Source of the DNA: Myxococcales bacterium
GTDB taxonomy: Bacteria; Myxococcota_A; Bradymonadia; Bradymonadales; GCA-2716585
Reading direction: 5' to 3'
Assembly (NCBI GenBank): GCA_002716585.1
Contig: PBBL01000046.1
Location: 29,339-93,338 of the forward strand
Length of the DNA stretch: 64,000 bases
This document shows, piece after piece, positions 44,635 through 53,491 of the stretch (position 1 is the first letter of the stretch; the number at the start of each line of letters is the position of its first letter). The notes under the pieces were generated by a model. That model saw nothing but the letters and a program-made list of their open reading frames with translations. It was not told the DNA's origin and made no database searches. The position numbers and the translations under genes were made by a program.

Positions 44635-44784
44635 CCGTCACACACCTCGGGTCCCTTCCGATCCACGTTGAGCGCGCGCCCTTCGCGGGTCCTGCCCGCG
44701 ACGCTTCGGCGCCGGGCTCAGCCCGGGGCGCCCCAACCTACGAGCGTGAGCATACAACACCGCCCGTTGGGAGCCAACGCGCCA

Positions 44785-46734
44785 TCACCCCGGCGGCAGC
44801 TTGATCATGAACCCGGCGAACCGCCCCAGCCGCGCCAGGCGCACCCGCAGCGCGCCGGACACCTCCAGCCCATCAGGCAGCTCCAGCTCGACGCTCCACC
44901 GATCCGAGAAGGTCCCCTGACGCCGCGACACGGTCACGGGCCAGGTCACGTCGGTCAGCGGACGCCCACGCCAGGACACGGGCTCCCAACGCGTGCCCGT
45001 GTCCTCCTCCAGGTGGACCAGCGGCCCCTCCGCGAAGGTCAACACGGCGCCCCGCTCCATCTGGAAGGTCACGCGCGCCCGCTGACCCGCGCGCGTCGCC
45101 TGGATGTCGTCGGCGACCGCGACCGGGCCGATCCCACGATCCACGAACCGCTCCACCTGAGGCCCCGTCGAGAAGAGGGCCTCGCCGCTGGGCCGGGTCG
45201 CCTCTCGCGCGCCGCTGGCGACGGCCGTGAGGTGGCGCGCGAGGTAGGCGGCGCTGTGACGCCCGAGCAGCGTGGAGGCGCCCTCGTAGTGCTGCACCGA
45301 GAACTCCTCCTCGGTGGTGAGGTACCCGCAGTAGTCACCGGCGTACCCCAGCACGCAAGCCGTGCGCGCCCCCGTCGTCTCCAGCAGCGCCCGCTCCAGG
45401 CGCCAGGCCGCGATCGCGGTCGGCTCGCCGGGGAGGGTCGCGATGACGTGCTCGCCCAACCGCAGGACGTGCATCGGGAGCACCCGCGAGGGCTCCAGGC
45501 CGAGACGGCGCGCGATCCACCCCTGAAACCTCCCAAACGCGGGCTGCTTCGGGTGCTGAGGGTGATCTTGTGGGAAGAAGTCCCCGCGGCTCCCCAGGGA
45601 GACGAGGCCGTAGCGGTACATCCAGGTCCGACCGTCCTCCCCGCCTGCGAGGGTCGCCCCGCCGAAGGACCACTCCGGGGCGAAGCGCACCTCGGGGGCG
45701 CCCTTAAACGGCTCCGCCGCGGTCCAATCCAGCTCAGAGAAGCGCACATCGACCGTCAGGTCGTCCGCGGCCTGGGTGATCGCCGCCTCCGTCGCCTCCG
45801 CGATCCGAGCGCCGACCTCCCTGCCGACCAGGCGAGCCAGCGCGACGCCCTGCGCGACGTCGGTCCGCAGCGCGTTGGCGTCTCCCGCGGCGGAAGGCGT
45901 GACGGCCACCACGGGCGAGCCCCGGCCTGCCTCGCGGAGCGCCTGGTGCGCGGTGTCCGAAGCGATCCCGGCCCAGTCGGGGTGGTAGCCGGAGAAGGCG
46001 CCCCCGAGGCTCGTGCAGTGAAGCCCGAACGCCGCCGAGACGCCGATGACGCCTCCATCCTCGGCGACCGCGGCCAGCACACGCAGCCGCGGGTCGACCG
46101 CCCGTGAGGTGACGTGCAGCTCCTCCGGGGCGCCGTGGCCGGGCTGCCCCTCGTCCCACCAGGAGGACGCCTCGGGGTTGGCCAGGAACGCCTTGAGGCT
46201 GGCGTTGCGCGACACGCCCCAGAGCGGCACCGACGCCACGCCGATCCGAGCCGGCGTGAGCTTCTCGGCGGCGCGCTTGAGCGCCTCCGCCACGCGGCGG
46301 CTGATCCAATCGGCGAGCCCCTGGTCGAAGCCGACGTCTGGCGAGGCGAACTGGTCGTAGAGGGTGTTTCCGTAGAAGAGGCCCGGGCCAGTGTGGGTGT
46401 GGGTGCCCGTCAAGATGAGGCGCCCCACGTCGATCCCGACCACCGGGGCGGCCAACGCGGCGGAGCGCTCCAGCAGGTAGCGCGAGGCGCACATCATGTC
46501 CAGGTGGCAGAGCGCCACCCGCTCTCCGCGCGCGTCCTCGATGAGCAGCGCGCGCGCAAAGAGCCTCCCATGCACCGACGACGCGAGCTTCCCCGAAGAG
46601 GAGTAACCCGCCATCGGCAACCCGAGGTGCGGGGTGATGTCCACCGCCGCAGCCCCACACCTCAAGCGCCCCGTCGCCTTCGCCTTCGTCGGCGTCTGAC
46701 GACGGACCCTGATGATCCGATGCTCCATCCCCAT
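44785..46734 (-). CDS. Neutral/alkaline ceramidase-family protein with altered nucleophile motif
   Basis: The 649-residue protein has the family's landmarks: VDITPHLGLPMAGYSSSGK at residue 32, the zinc-site GTHTHTGPGLFYG, a later metal-binding GLHCTSLGG, and GYAGDYCGYLTTEEEF before HYEGASTLLGRHSA. The usual nucleophile motif GDVSPN instead reads GDANAL (45872-45900), so the catalytic Ser of bacterial ceramidases appears to be Asn. No signal peptide is obvious at the basic N-terminus. It may hydrolyse another amide or be inactive; sphingolipid turnover is only a guess. Either ATG 46734 or 46728 may be the start. It is monocistronic, with its own promoter at 46794-46821. Confidence 0.85.
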   Translation of the reverse strand: MGMEHRIIRVRRQTPTKAKATGRLRCGAAAVDITPHLGLPMAGYSSSGKLASSVHGRLFARALLIEDARGERVALCHLDMMCASRYLLERSAALAAPVVGIDVGRLILTGTHTHTGPGLFYGNTLYDQFASPDVGFDQGLADWISRRVAEALKRAAEKLTPARIGVASVPLWGVSRNASLKAFLANPEASSWWDEGQPGHGAPEELHVTSRAVDPRLRVLAAVAEDGGVIGVSAAFGLHCTSLGGAFSGYHPDWAGIASDTAHQALREAGRGSPVVAVTPSAAGDANALRTDVAQGVALARLVGREVGARIAEATEAAITQAADDLTVDVRFSELDWTAAEPFKGAPEVRFAPEWSFGGATLAGGEDGRTWMYRYGLVSLGSRGDFFPQDHPQHPKQPAFGRFQGWIARRLGLEPSRVLPMHVLRLGEHVIATLPGEPTAIAAWRLERALLETTGARTACVLGYAGDYCGYLTTEEEFSVQHYEGASTLLGRHSAAYLARHLTAVASGAREATRPSGEALFSTGPQVERFVDRGIGPVAVADDIQATRAGQRARVTFQMERGAVLTFAEGPLVHLEEDTGTRWEPVSWRGRPLTDVTWPVTVSRRQGTFSDRWSVELELPDGLEVSGALRVRLARLGRFAGFMIKLPPG

Positions 46735-46793
46735 CCCTGGGCGTTGTGTTTCTGGCGCGCGACCGCGTCCATGCAGGAGGCGCCTTCACGGGC

Positions 46794-46821
46794 ATGGTAG
46801 CATGGTTTCAGAGACCCCCAA
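46794..46821 (-). promoter_or_regulatory. Putative promoter of the ceramidase-family gene
   Basis: On the minus strand TTGGGG (46816-46821) lies 16 nt before TACCAT (46794-46799), which is preceded by TGC, giving the extended form TGCTACCAT. The start codon is 60 nt downstream. Confidence 0.45.
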
Positions 46822-46845
46822 GTGAATCGCTCCGAACCCAGAGCG

Positions 46846-46887
46846 CGAGAGGCCCCGGGCGCCAGGGGCGGCGCTCGGGGCCTCTCG
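46846..46887 (-). terminator. 17-bp hairpin after the secreted VWA gene
   Basis: Bases 46846-46862 pair with 46871-46887 over 17 positions with a single G-T pair and an 8-nt loop (CAGGGGCG). It lies 22 bp past the stop of the leftward VWA gene and between two leftward genes. No T-run follows, so it may work as a Rho-independent stop only weakly, or protect the 3' end. Confidence 0.6.
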
Positions 46888-46908
46888 TCGCGAAGGTCGC
46901 GGGGCGGG

Positions 46909-48057
46909 TCACTTGATCGCGATCCCCTTGGAGCGCGCCTGCTTGCGGATGGTGGAGCGGACCGCCTTGTCGAACCCGTCCTGGGCGTCGCGGTTCTGCT
47001 TCTTCATCTCGGCCTTGATGTAGGCGTCGCGCTTCTTGCTCAGGCTGGCGATCTCCTTCTTGATGCGGTCGCGCTTCGTCGCCATCTTCTTGACGTAGGC
47101 CTCACGCTGACGGGGGTTCATCGAGCGCATCTCCGGCGGCAGCTCAGCCGCGGCGAGCGTCTTGACGTCCACCGCCTCGTTCTCCAGGCCATCGACCAGG
47201 TCCCAGCTGGAGTTGTCGTACAGCGCGCTCGCCTTGGCCTGCGCCCGGGTCGCCGCGGCGCCGCCGCCCAGCCCGCGCGCGCTCACGTCCATGCGCTCCT
47301 GGCGCTTCTTGGCCTTGACCCCGCGGGAGCCGTAGTGGACGTAGGTGCCGTTCAGCTCGTTGCTCAGCTCCGCCAGGCGCTTGTCCATCGGGGTCGAGAT
47401 CGCCACCCGGTCGCGCTCCTGGTCGATGCTCGCGAACTGGCCGTCGGCCCGCATCGCCACGTTGCGCCAGCCCGACGCGATCTCGCCGCTGTCCTGTCCA
47501 CAGAAGATGGTGTTGACGATGATGTCGTCCGCGATCGCCTTGCCCGCCTCGGACATCGCGCGGAACTTCTGATCCTGATCCGCCGACTCGTTGCCCGCCA
47601 CGAAGATCATCTTCAGGGCGCGCTTCTCCTCGCTCCAGTTCATGCCGGTGTGCGACACATGGATCGCGCGCCCGACGTACTCGGTGCCGCCGTTGGTGCG
47701 CAGCGCCATGAGCTTCTCGTAGACCAGATCGAGGTCCGTGGTCAGCCCCAGGTCGACCTTCGTCCACCCCTCGTCGGTGTAACCGTCGTTGCCGAACGAC
47801 ACCAGGCCGACGCGCAGCACGGGCGTGGGCTTGGCGGTGGCCAGGTCGTTGACGATGTTCCACAGCTTCTGCCGCGCCGAGTCAATCAGCCCGTCCATGC
47901 TCCCGCTCGTGTCGAGCGCGATCACCAGGTCGATGTGGCTCCTGTCCGCCGCGGGCTTCGCGTCTTTTTCGGTCGGCGCCGCCATCGCGGTGGAGGCGAT
48001 GAGCGTTGAGAGGGCGACGAGGCAGAGAGCGAGGGTGCGATACATGATCGAGCGCAT
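46909..48057 (-). CDS. Secreted VWA domain protein
   Basis: The 382-residue protein starts with a signal peptide (LALCLVALSTLIASTAMA-AP) and then has a von Willebrand A domain (about 40-235) with an intact MIDAS, VIALDTSGSMDGLIDS, and a Thr in NGGTEYVGRAI. The C-terminal 150 residues are Lys/Arg/Ala-rich, probably coiled coil or helical (MATKRDRIKKEIASLSKKRD). It should be periplasmic or surface exposed and bind a metal-dependent protein ligand. ATG 48057 has TGGAGG 9 nt upstream. Similar exported VWA proteins occur widely without assigned function. It diverges from the HugZ-like gene across a 292-bp gap. Confidence 0.85.
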   Translation of the reverse strand: MRSIMYRTLALCLVALSTLIASTAMAAPTEKDAKPAADRSHIDLVIALDTSGSMDGLIDSARQKLWNIVNDLATAKPTPVLRVGLVSFGNDGYTDEGWTKVDLGLTTDLDLVYEKLMALRTNGGTEYVGRAIHVSHTGMNWSEEKRALKMIFVAGNESADQDQKFRAMSEAGKAIADDIIVNTIFCGQDSGEIASGWRNVAMRADGQFASIDQERDRVAISTPMDKRLAELSNELNGTYVHYGSRGVKAKKRQERMDVSARGLGGGAAATRAQAKASALYDNSSWDLVDGLENEAVDVKTLAAAELPPEMRSMNPRQREAYVKKMATKRDRIKKEIASLSKKRDAYIKAEMKKQNRDAQDGFDKAVRSTIRKQARSKGIAIK

Positions 48058-48349
48058 GGGTACAAACCTCCAGAGAGCCTGTTCTATGGGACAAAGCGAG
48101 CGCCTCGCGTGGGTGGAGGGCTCGAACAAAAATCGAAAAAGCGCGGCGGGATCAGCCATGCGACACTGGGCTTGACGTAGTTCAACCGGCTGGAACATCC
48201 GCGCCGCGATGTACCTGGTCACGCAGTCGGTGGGGAATCGATCTAAAAAGAATTGATTTTTTCTGCCGAGCGCGCTCCACTCGGCGCGCAAAGCGTATGA
48301 TGACCCAAGGAGGGGCGACGCCGCTCCAGACCTCAAGCCGGATCACGCC

Positions 48350-48829
48350 ATGGACCAGACCGATCAGAAGCTCCTCGTTGAGATCATCCGCGACCTGCGC
48401 TGGGCTGGGCTCGCGACCGTCGATGGGGACGGTGCGCCCCACGCCTCGATGGTGGCCTACGTGCCCGAGGAGGACCGCCTCGGGCTCCTGCTCCACCTCA
48501 GCCGCCTCTCGCGCCACACCCGCAACCTGTTCGCCAACCCGACCGCCTCCCTCATCATCTCCCAGCCCGATCCGCTCAGCGGCGACCCCCAGACGCTGGC
48601 GCGGATCACCCTCACCGGGCAGGTCGAGGTCATCGAGCGGGACAGCGCGGCGTGGGAGGCGGGGCGCGATCGCTACCTGGCGGCGCTGCCCGACAGCGAG
48701 CGCTTGTTCGGCTTCAAGGACTTCACCCTGTTCCGCTTCCGCCCTCACAAGGCGCGCTACATCGGCGGCTTTGCCCGCGCCTTCTCCCTCACCGAGGCGC
48801 AGCTCACCGACATGCTCATCGCCCGATGA
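48350..48829 (+). CDS. HugZ/pyridoxamine 5'-phosphate oxidase-fold protein
   Basis: The 159-residue protein has the split-barrel FMN-binding fold: WAGLATVDGDGAPHASMVAY, LLLHLSRLSRHTRNLFANPT, SLIISQP, and RITLTGQVEVIERDSAAWEA, with a C-terminal FTLFRFRPHKARYIGGFARA. This last pattern (R-A-R-Y-I-G-G-F-A) and HTRNL are typical of the HugZ/HutZ group linked to heme use or cytoplasmic heme handling, not of the true PdxH. No heme-uptake genes are nearby. No strong ribosome-binding site precedes the ATG. A small dyad (GCCGAG 48265-48270 / CTCGGC 48280-48285) and a TATGAT at 48296-48301 are candidate promoter parts upstream. Confidence 0.83.
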   Translation: MDQTDQKLLVEIIRDLRWAGLATVDGDGAPHASMVAYVPEEDRLGLLLHLSRLSRHTRNLFANPTASLIISQPDPLSGDPQTLARITLTGQVEVIERDSAAWEAGRDRYLAALPDSERLFGFKDFTLFRFRPHKARYIGGFARAFSLTEAQLTDMLIAR

Positions 48830-48856
48830 CTGCTCTGGCGCGGCGACGCGCGGGTG

Positions 48857-48865
48857 TGCTATCCC
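48857..48865 (+). promoter_or_regulatory. Extended -10-like element before the small lipoprotein gene
   Basis: TGCTATCCC carries the TGnTA core and ends 46 nt before ATG 48912; the last base departs from the T seen at the other sites. Confidence 0.3.
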
Positions 48866-48911
48866 TTCTCCGTCGTAGAGATGTGAACCCGCCAACCCCA
48901 TGAGGAGACCC

Positions 48912-49325
48912 ATGCACACCCGCACCCACCTGTTGCTCATCCCTGGCCTGTTCGCGTTGATGCTCGGCGTCGCTTGCGGCGACGAAGATGAGTCCAACGG
49001 CACCGCCCCGACCATCGACAGCCTGTCCTACGACCCGACCACCATCACGGTGGGCTCCAACAACGACGTCACCGCCTCGTTCAACTACGCCGACCCCGAG
49101 GGCGACGTCTCCATGTTCCAGATCAACGTCTCCGCCCCCGACGGGGTCGTCGTCCCCGCCATCCAGGGCGAGGTCCCCGGCGCCACCGGGCAGACCGCGG
49201 GCGCGGTCACCCTCGTGCTGTCGCTCAACCCGCCGCTCGCGGGCTCCTACGACTTCACCATCACCATCACCGACGAAGCCGGGAACACCTCCAAAGGCCT
49301 CTCCGGCACGCTGACGGCTCAATAG
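48912..49325 (+). CDS. Small lipoprotein with one Ig-like domain
   Basis: The 137-residue protein has a lipobox (FALMLGVACGDED, Cys about residue 22) and one beta-sandwich domain of about 100 residues (SLSYDPTTITVGSNNDVTAS, NYADPEGDVSMFQINV, GSYDFTITITDEAGN), typical of bacterial Ig-like or cadherin-like extracellular modules. It is probably anchored on the outside of a membrane. GAGGAGA lies 4-9 nt before ATG 48912, so this start is preferred over an ATG four codons earlier. No operon partner is seen. Confidence 0.8.
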   Translation: MHTRTHLLLIPGLFALMLGVACGDEDESNGTAPTIDSLSYDPTTITVGSNNDVTASFNYADPEGDVSMFQINVSAPDGVVVPAIQGEVPGATGQTAGAVTLVLSLNPPLAGSYDFTITITDEAGNTSKGLSGTLTAQ

Positions 49326-49384
49326 CTCGACTCTCATCGACTCAAACCGAGCCAATTCAGTGTGAACCCGGGTTCGCTCGCCGC

Positions 49385-50317
49385 TCAGGGGCGCATCGCC
49401 TTCGGCAGGCGCCTGCTGCTCTTGACGGTCCAGTCGGAGCCGCGCTTTGGCGCGGGCTCGATCGGGAGCGACTTGAGCTGCTGCCGCTCGCCTGGCCCCG
49501 AGAAGTCGACCCAGTAGTAGGAGGTCGAGCGGACGTCCACGTGGACAAACTCCGAGGTCGGGTAGTACCCGCCCCCGACCCGCTCAAAGTTCGCGCGAAT
49601 GAAGTAGGCCAGCTCCTGCGGCGGCACCCCGGGGACCCGGATGTCGGCCGCCTCACCGCTCCCGTGGCGGCTGGCCTGCTTGCCGCGGCGGCGACGGCGG
49701 CGATCGCGGCGCGTCGGGACGCGGTAGCCGCTCACGAGGTGGAGCGGTCGCCCGTAGGCCTGCCCGATCGCGTAGAGGATCGCGGCGAGCCGCCGGTCCA
49801 TGTTGCGGGTGCGGTTGCGGCGGTGATCGCGGCAAACCCGGGTGAGCTGACGCACCGCGGCCGAGCGCTGCCGCCCCTTGTTGTCGTAGAGCCGCACCCG
49901 CTTGCGCTCCCCGGTGTTGATCGCCAACAGCTCCAGCTCGCCTCGCTTGACCCGGCGCTCTCGCTTCGGCAGCGGGTACCAGGTGGTCAGGTCGGCGCCT
50001 TCTGGCGGCGGGTCCAGGGTGTCGGCCTCGGGGGCTTCGGTGAGCGCCTCGGGCTCGGTGGGCTTGAGGACCTCCGGCGGGGGGACCTCGTCGAGCGGCT
50101 CGCCGGGAGGGGAGGTGGTGGCCGCGTCGGGTTGGCGAGGGAGGACGACCGTCTCGACCGGAGCTTCACGCTGCAGCGTCCTCGCGCCCGTGTCGGGCGG
50201 CGACATCGGGCGAGGCTCGGCGCCGCGGAGCGGTGGACCGCCCTGGCACCCGAGCGCCAGGAGCCACAGCGCCCCGATCAGCCACACGCCCCCCCTCATC
50301 ATGCGCGAACCCTCCAT
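49385..50317 (-). CDS. DUF882/YcbK-like peptidase-fold lipoprotein
   Basis: The 310-residue protein begins with a lipobox (GALWLLALGCQGG, Cys about residue 24), a Pro/Glu/Thr-rich linker of 110 residues, and a C-terminal DUF882 (YcbK-like, M15-related) domain: YGRPLHLVSGYRVPTRRDRR, RHGSGEAADIRVPGV with the zinc-site H-x6-D pattern, and EFVHVDVRSTSYYWVD with the second His pair. M15/DUF882 enzymes act on peptidoglycan cross-links. GGGAGGTG lies 7 nt upstream of ATG 50317. A strong divergent promoter lies behind it at 50341-50368. A basic run of seven Arg between YRV and the metal site is unusual. Confidence 0.85.
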   Translation of the reverse strand: MEGSRMMRGGVWLIGALWLLALGCQGGPPLRGAEPRPMSPPDTGARTLQREAPVETVVLPRQPDAATTSPPGEPLDEVPPPEVLKPTEPEALTEAPEADTLDPPPEGADLTTWYPLPKRERRVKRGELELLAINTGERKRVRLYDNKGRQRSAAVRQLTRVCRDHRRNRTRNMDRRLAAILYAIGQAYGRPLHLVSGYRVPTRRDRRRRRRGKQASRHGSGEAADIRVPGVPPQELAYFIRANFERVGGGYYPTSEFVHVDVRSTSYYWVDFSGPGERQQLKSLPIEPAPKRGSDWTVKSSRRLPKAMRP

Positions 50318-50340
50318 CGCCCAACACCTCCCAGGGGAAT

Positions 50341-50368
50341 CTATTACGGCGGGCCGCCGCGTTGACAA
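50341..50368 (-). promoter_or_regulatory. Promoter of the DUF882 gene
   Basis: On the minus strand TTGTCA (50363-50368) is separated by 16 nt from TAATAG (50341-50346), and the start codon is 24 nt downstream. This is among the best sigma-70 matches in the window. Confidence 0.6.
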
Positions 50369-50391
50369 GAAACACGCCGCGCCGCCCTCGC

Positions 50392-50422
50392 TTGACACGC
50401 GGCGTCAGCGCGCCACCATACA
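50392..50422 (+). promoter_or_regulatory. Promoter of the secreted esterase gene
   Basis: A perfect TTGACA (50392-50397) is followed 19 nt later by CATACA (50417-50422), 29 nt before ATG 50452. The spacing is long. It is back-to-back with the leftward promoter of the DUF882 gene. Confidence 0.45.
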
Positions 50423-50451
50423 CAGCGCCCGTTTTGTTCGCAGGGAGCGCC

Positions 50452-51498
50452 ATGAAGTTCGACACCCACGCCACCTACACCCGCCTCACCTTCGCAGGGG
50501 TCTGCCTCGCGGCGGCGCTGCTCTGTATCACAGCGGCGTCGATCGCGCGATCCGATCCGGCCACCCCGAAGGAGGCGCCACCCGAACCCGCGCCAGGAGA
50601 CAACGACGACGCGCGCGATGATCGTCCCGGCGCGCCCGGGTGGCCTGCGCCCAGCGAAGCCGAGGCGCCTCAGGCGGAGCCTCAGCCCATCGTGATGCAG
50701 TCGATCGTCAAGAGCGAGCACGTGGGCGAGCAGCACGTGGTGTTCGTGCTCCCGCCGGACTACCACGACAAGCCCGAGGACCGCTGGCCCGCGGTGCTCA
50801 CCTTCGCGGGGCTCGGCGAGTCGAAGCGGGGCAACCGGGCGGGCGCCTGGGGCTGGGTGGAGATGTACGGGGTCGTCCCGGCGATGGCCGCGCTGCATCG
50901 AAACCACCTCACCCCGGAGGATCTCAAGGGGTTGGCCGAGCCGGAGGAGCTGGACGCCTACAACAAGGTGTTGACCGAGTCGCCCTACCGGGGCGTGATC
51001 CTGGTCTGCCCCTACCCGCCGCGTCGCACGAGCGATGATTACGAGCGCTACCTGATCGAGGAGCTGATCCCCTACACCAACGCGACGCTGCGGGTCTTCC
51101 CCGAGCCTGCGCGGTGGGGGATCGACGGGATCTCAATGGGGGGGATGCTCTCGACGGTCATCGGCTTCTCACACCCCAGACACTTCGGGGCCTTTGGCAG
51201 CCAGCAGTCCTCGCTGAGCTACTCACCCCGGCTCAAGGCGATGATCGAGGAGCGGCGCGAGCACCTCGCGGGGCGCCCGATCAACGTCGCGACGAGCAAG
51301 CACGACCCGTTTCGCCGTAGCCTGGCCGATCTGTCGAAGCGGCTGGGTGAGATGGGCGTGGAGCACCGCTTCACGATCCTGCCAGGGCGCCACAACAAGC
51401 GCTTCGTCAAGGGCCCTGGCTCGATCGAGCTGCTGCTGTTTCAGGATCGCGCGCTGTGGGGCGAGGGCGAGATGCCCCCGGCGGTGCTGGAGCGGTGA
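50452..51498 (+). CDS. Exported alpha/beta-hydrolase (esterase-like)
   Basis: The 348-residue protein has an N-terminal hydrophobic signal or anchor (FAGVCLAAALLCITAASIA), a 40-residue Pro/Glu/Ala linker, and an alpha/beta-hydrolase domain: VFVLPPDYHDKPEDRWPAVL, the nucleophile elbow GIDGISMGGMLS (Ser in GISMG) and a C-terminal His in LPGRHNKRFVKGP. This matches the esterase D/feruloyl-esterase-like group. The acid residue is probably the Asp of SKHDPF. GGGAG lies 4 nt upstream of ATG. The natural substrate is unknown; secreted polymer or lipid ester hydrolysis is likely. It ends 6 bp before the convergent aldo-keto reductase gene. Confidence 0.83.
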   Translation: MKFDTHATYTRLTFAGVCLAAALLCITAASIARSDPATPKEAPPEPAPGDNDDARDDRPGAPGWPAPSEAEAPQAEPQPIVMQSIVKSEHVGEQHVVFVLPPDYHDKPEDRWPAVLTFAGLGESKRGNRAGAWGWVEMYGVVPAMAALHRNHLTPEDLKGLAEPEELDAYNKVLTESPYRGVILVCPYPPRRTSDDYERYLIEELIPYTNATLRVFPEPARWGIDGISMGGMLSTVIGFSHPRHFGAFGSQQSSLSYSPRLKAMIEERREHLAGRPINVATSKHDPFRRSLADLSKRLGEMGVEHRFTILPGRHNKRFVKGPGSIELLLFQDRALWGEGEMPPAVLER

Positions 51499-51504
51499 GC
51501 GCGC

Positions 51505-52728
51505 TCAGCCGAGGTCGAACTCGGGGGTCCCGATCGGGCTGAGCAGGGTGTGGGCGTGGGTCATCTGCTCGTGGATGGGGATGTCGTGGGGGCAGGTGGA
51601 CTCGCACGGCGCCGAGCACCCGGTGCAGGCCTTCGCCGGGAGCCCCATCGAGGCGTACATGCCCATCCCGCGCCGCTCCTCGCCGTAGCGCTCGAAGTAC
51701 ATGGAGGCCCGATCGACGTCCCAGACCTTGACCCCGGAGGGGCAGGCCGAGCCGCAGTCGCCGCACCAGCGGCACTGGACGTTGTCGAAGGTGTTGGCGT
51801 ACTCCTCCAGCAGCTCAACGTCCTGTTGGAGCTGGTTGTGGCTCATCGCCTGACCGGCGACCTTCGCGAACATCTCGACGTCGCCGAAGTTCTTGGCCGA
51901 CAGCACGGTGCTGGCGATCTTGGGGTTGCTCGACGCCCACCGCAGCGCGGAGGCGACGAAGCCGTCGCCCTTGTCGAACTTCTTGAGGTCGGCGTGGCGC
52001 GCGCCGTCGCGGGTCTTCATGACGGTGACGGCGACGCCCGCGTCGTACAGCTCGTCGATCACCTTCCCCACCTCGGGGTAGGCCATGTAGGAGTACTTGA
52101 GCAGGACGATCTCGTACTTCTTGAGGCGAATCGCCTCGCGGAGGACCTTGACCATGTTCGGGCTGTGGCTCGACATGCCGAGGTGGGACACCTTGCCCGC
52201 CTTCTTGGCGATCTCGAACGCCTCGAACACCTCGGGGTTCTGGATGCGATCCACGGAGCCGACTGAGTGGACGAGCACGCAGTCCACGTGGTCGCAGTTG
52301 AGGCGCTTGAGCGACTCGTCGAGCGACTTGAGCATCTCGCCGCGCTTCGCCTTCGCGCCCGGGTGCCACTTGGTGGTGAGGACGACCTCGTCACGGCGCC
52401 GCTTGAGCACCTTGCCGATCGTCTTCTCCGACACGCCGTCCATGTAGCAGTGCGCCGTGTCGATGTAGTTCAGACCGAGGTCGATGGCGCGATCCAGCAC
52501 CGCCGAGCTGGTGAGCGAGCCGGTCCCGACCCCGATCTTGGACACCTTCTTCCCGGTCCGACCCAGCTTCCGGTACTGGGCCTTGACGGCGACCTTCGAC
52601 ACCCCAGGGTTGGAGGCGGGCTTGTCGTCGCCGGTGGCGACCTGGGACACGAGCGCGGCGGCGCCGGTGGCGACCGCGCTCACGCCTGCGATCTTGAGGA
52701 ACTTTCGGCGACTGGTTTCGTCGGTCAT
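51505..52728 (-). CDS. Tat-exported aldo/keto reductase with C-terminal 4Fe-4S clusters
   Basis: The 407-residue protein has a Tat signal (TSRRKFLKIAGVSAVATGAA), an aldo/keto reductase barrel with the tetrad residues in YIDTAHCYMDG (Asp, Tyr), VVLTTKWHPG (Lys) and VLVHSVGS (His), and a C-terminal ferredoxin-like part with CRWCGDCGSACPSG and CTGCSAPCESTCPHD. This domain order marks the large Fe-S AKR group of uncertain substrate. Export through Tat fits cofactor insertion before transport. AGGAGA lies 7 nt upstream of the ATG. It is separated from the sterol desaturase gene by 115 bp and is probably transcribed separately. Confidence 0.9.
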   Translation of the reverse strand: MTDETSRRKFLKIAGVSAVATGAAALVSQVATGDDKPASNPGVSKVAVKAQYRKLGRTGKKVSKIGVGTGSLTSSAVLDRAIDLGLNYIDTAHCYMDGVSEKTIGKVLKRRRDEVVLTTKWHPGAKAKRGEMLKSLDESLKRLNCDHVDCVLVHSVGSVDRIQNPEVFEAFEIAKKAGKVSHLGMSSHSPNMVKVLREAIRLKKYEIVLLKYSYMAYPEVGKVIDELYDAGVAVTVMKTRDGARHADLKKFDKGDGFVASALRWASSNPKIASTVLSAKNFGDVEMFAKVAGQAMSHNQLQQDVELLEEYANTFDNVQCRWCGDCGSACPSGVKVWDVDRASMYFERYGEERRGMGMYASMGLPAKACTGCSAPCESTCPHDIPIHEQMTHAHTLLSPIGTPEFDLG

Positions 52729-52843
52729 CCTGAGTCTCCTTGAGGTTCACGCTGCCTACGCGTCAAGCATAGCCAACCCGGAATGCAAAGGAAACCGTTG
52801 GATGGGGCTGTGTCTTCCCGCGAGGACCGCGGCGGGGAGGGGT

Positions 52844-53473
52844 TCAGGCGGAGGCCGACGCCGAGGCGCTCTGGGCGGCCTTGCGGGTCTTGCGGGCCTC
52901 ACGCTCACGGCGCTTGTCGCCGCGGCGCACCAGCACGTAGTCCGCGGCGTAGGCGTCGGCGACGTCGCCGGTCTCGGGGTCGATCAGCCAGGACATCGCC
53001 TTCCTGGCGGGGACCCGCACGACGTCGGGCTGCTCCAGGGTGCGGAACACGGCGTCCCAGATCGGGCTGGTCACCCCATGGTTGAGGTTGGGGCGGCTGA
53101 AGTGGTGGTAGAAGTGGTGCTTGCGCGCCCACCGCCCGTAGGGGCCGGTCGGCGGGTGGGTGTGGATGCGGCGGTGGAGGACCTCATAGCCGATGTAGCT
53201 CGCCAGGAACCCGGCGACGATGGCGACCCCGGCCCCGATGCCCGCGGCCCAGACGAGCGGCGGCAGCGCCAGCAGCGTGATCACCGACGCCGTCCTGACC
53301 TTCTTGTAGGTCGGCGTAAAGTAGTCGGAGTCGGCGTGGTGGGCGAGGTGTTCGCGCGAGAACGGGTTCTTGCCCTTGCCCTTGTGTCCGCGCCAGTTGT
53401 GCATCGCGTACTCCGCGAAGCTCCACAGGAACGCGCCTCCAACAAACGCCGCAGGAATCGTCAACCACCACAT
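52844..53473 (-). CDS. Sterol desaturase/fatty acid hydroxylase family membrane enzyme
   Basis: The 209-residue protein has the His-box array of di-iron membrane hydroxylases: EYAMHNWRGHKGKG, SREHLAHHADSD, YEVLHRRIHTH and KHHFYHHFSRPNLNHG, with two hydrophobic segments (TIPAAFVGGAFLWSF and SVITLLALPPLVWAAGIGAG). It probably introduces a hydroxyl or double bond into a lipid or sterol. The C-terminus is basic and Ala/Ser-rich. The gene follows a TetR gene after 18 bp, and both are likely read from the promoter at 54264-54292, so expression should respond to a ligand of the repressor. GGAGATGAG precedes the ATG. Confidence 0.9.
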   Translation of the reverse strand: MWWLTIPAAFVGGAFLWSFAEYAMHNWRGHKGKGKNPFSREHLAHHADSDYFTPTYKKVRTASVITLLALPPLVWAAGIGAGVAIVAGFLASYIGYEVLHRRIHTHPPTGPYGRWARKHHFYHHFSRPNLNHGVTSPIWDAVFRTLEQPDVVRVPARKAMSWLIDPETGDVADAYAADYVLVRRGDKRREREARKTRKAAQSASASASA

Positions 53474-53491
53474 CGTCTCATCTCCGTTGTT

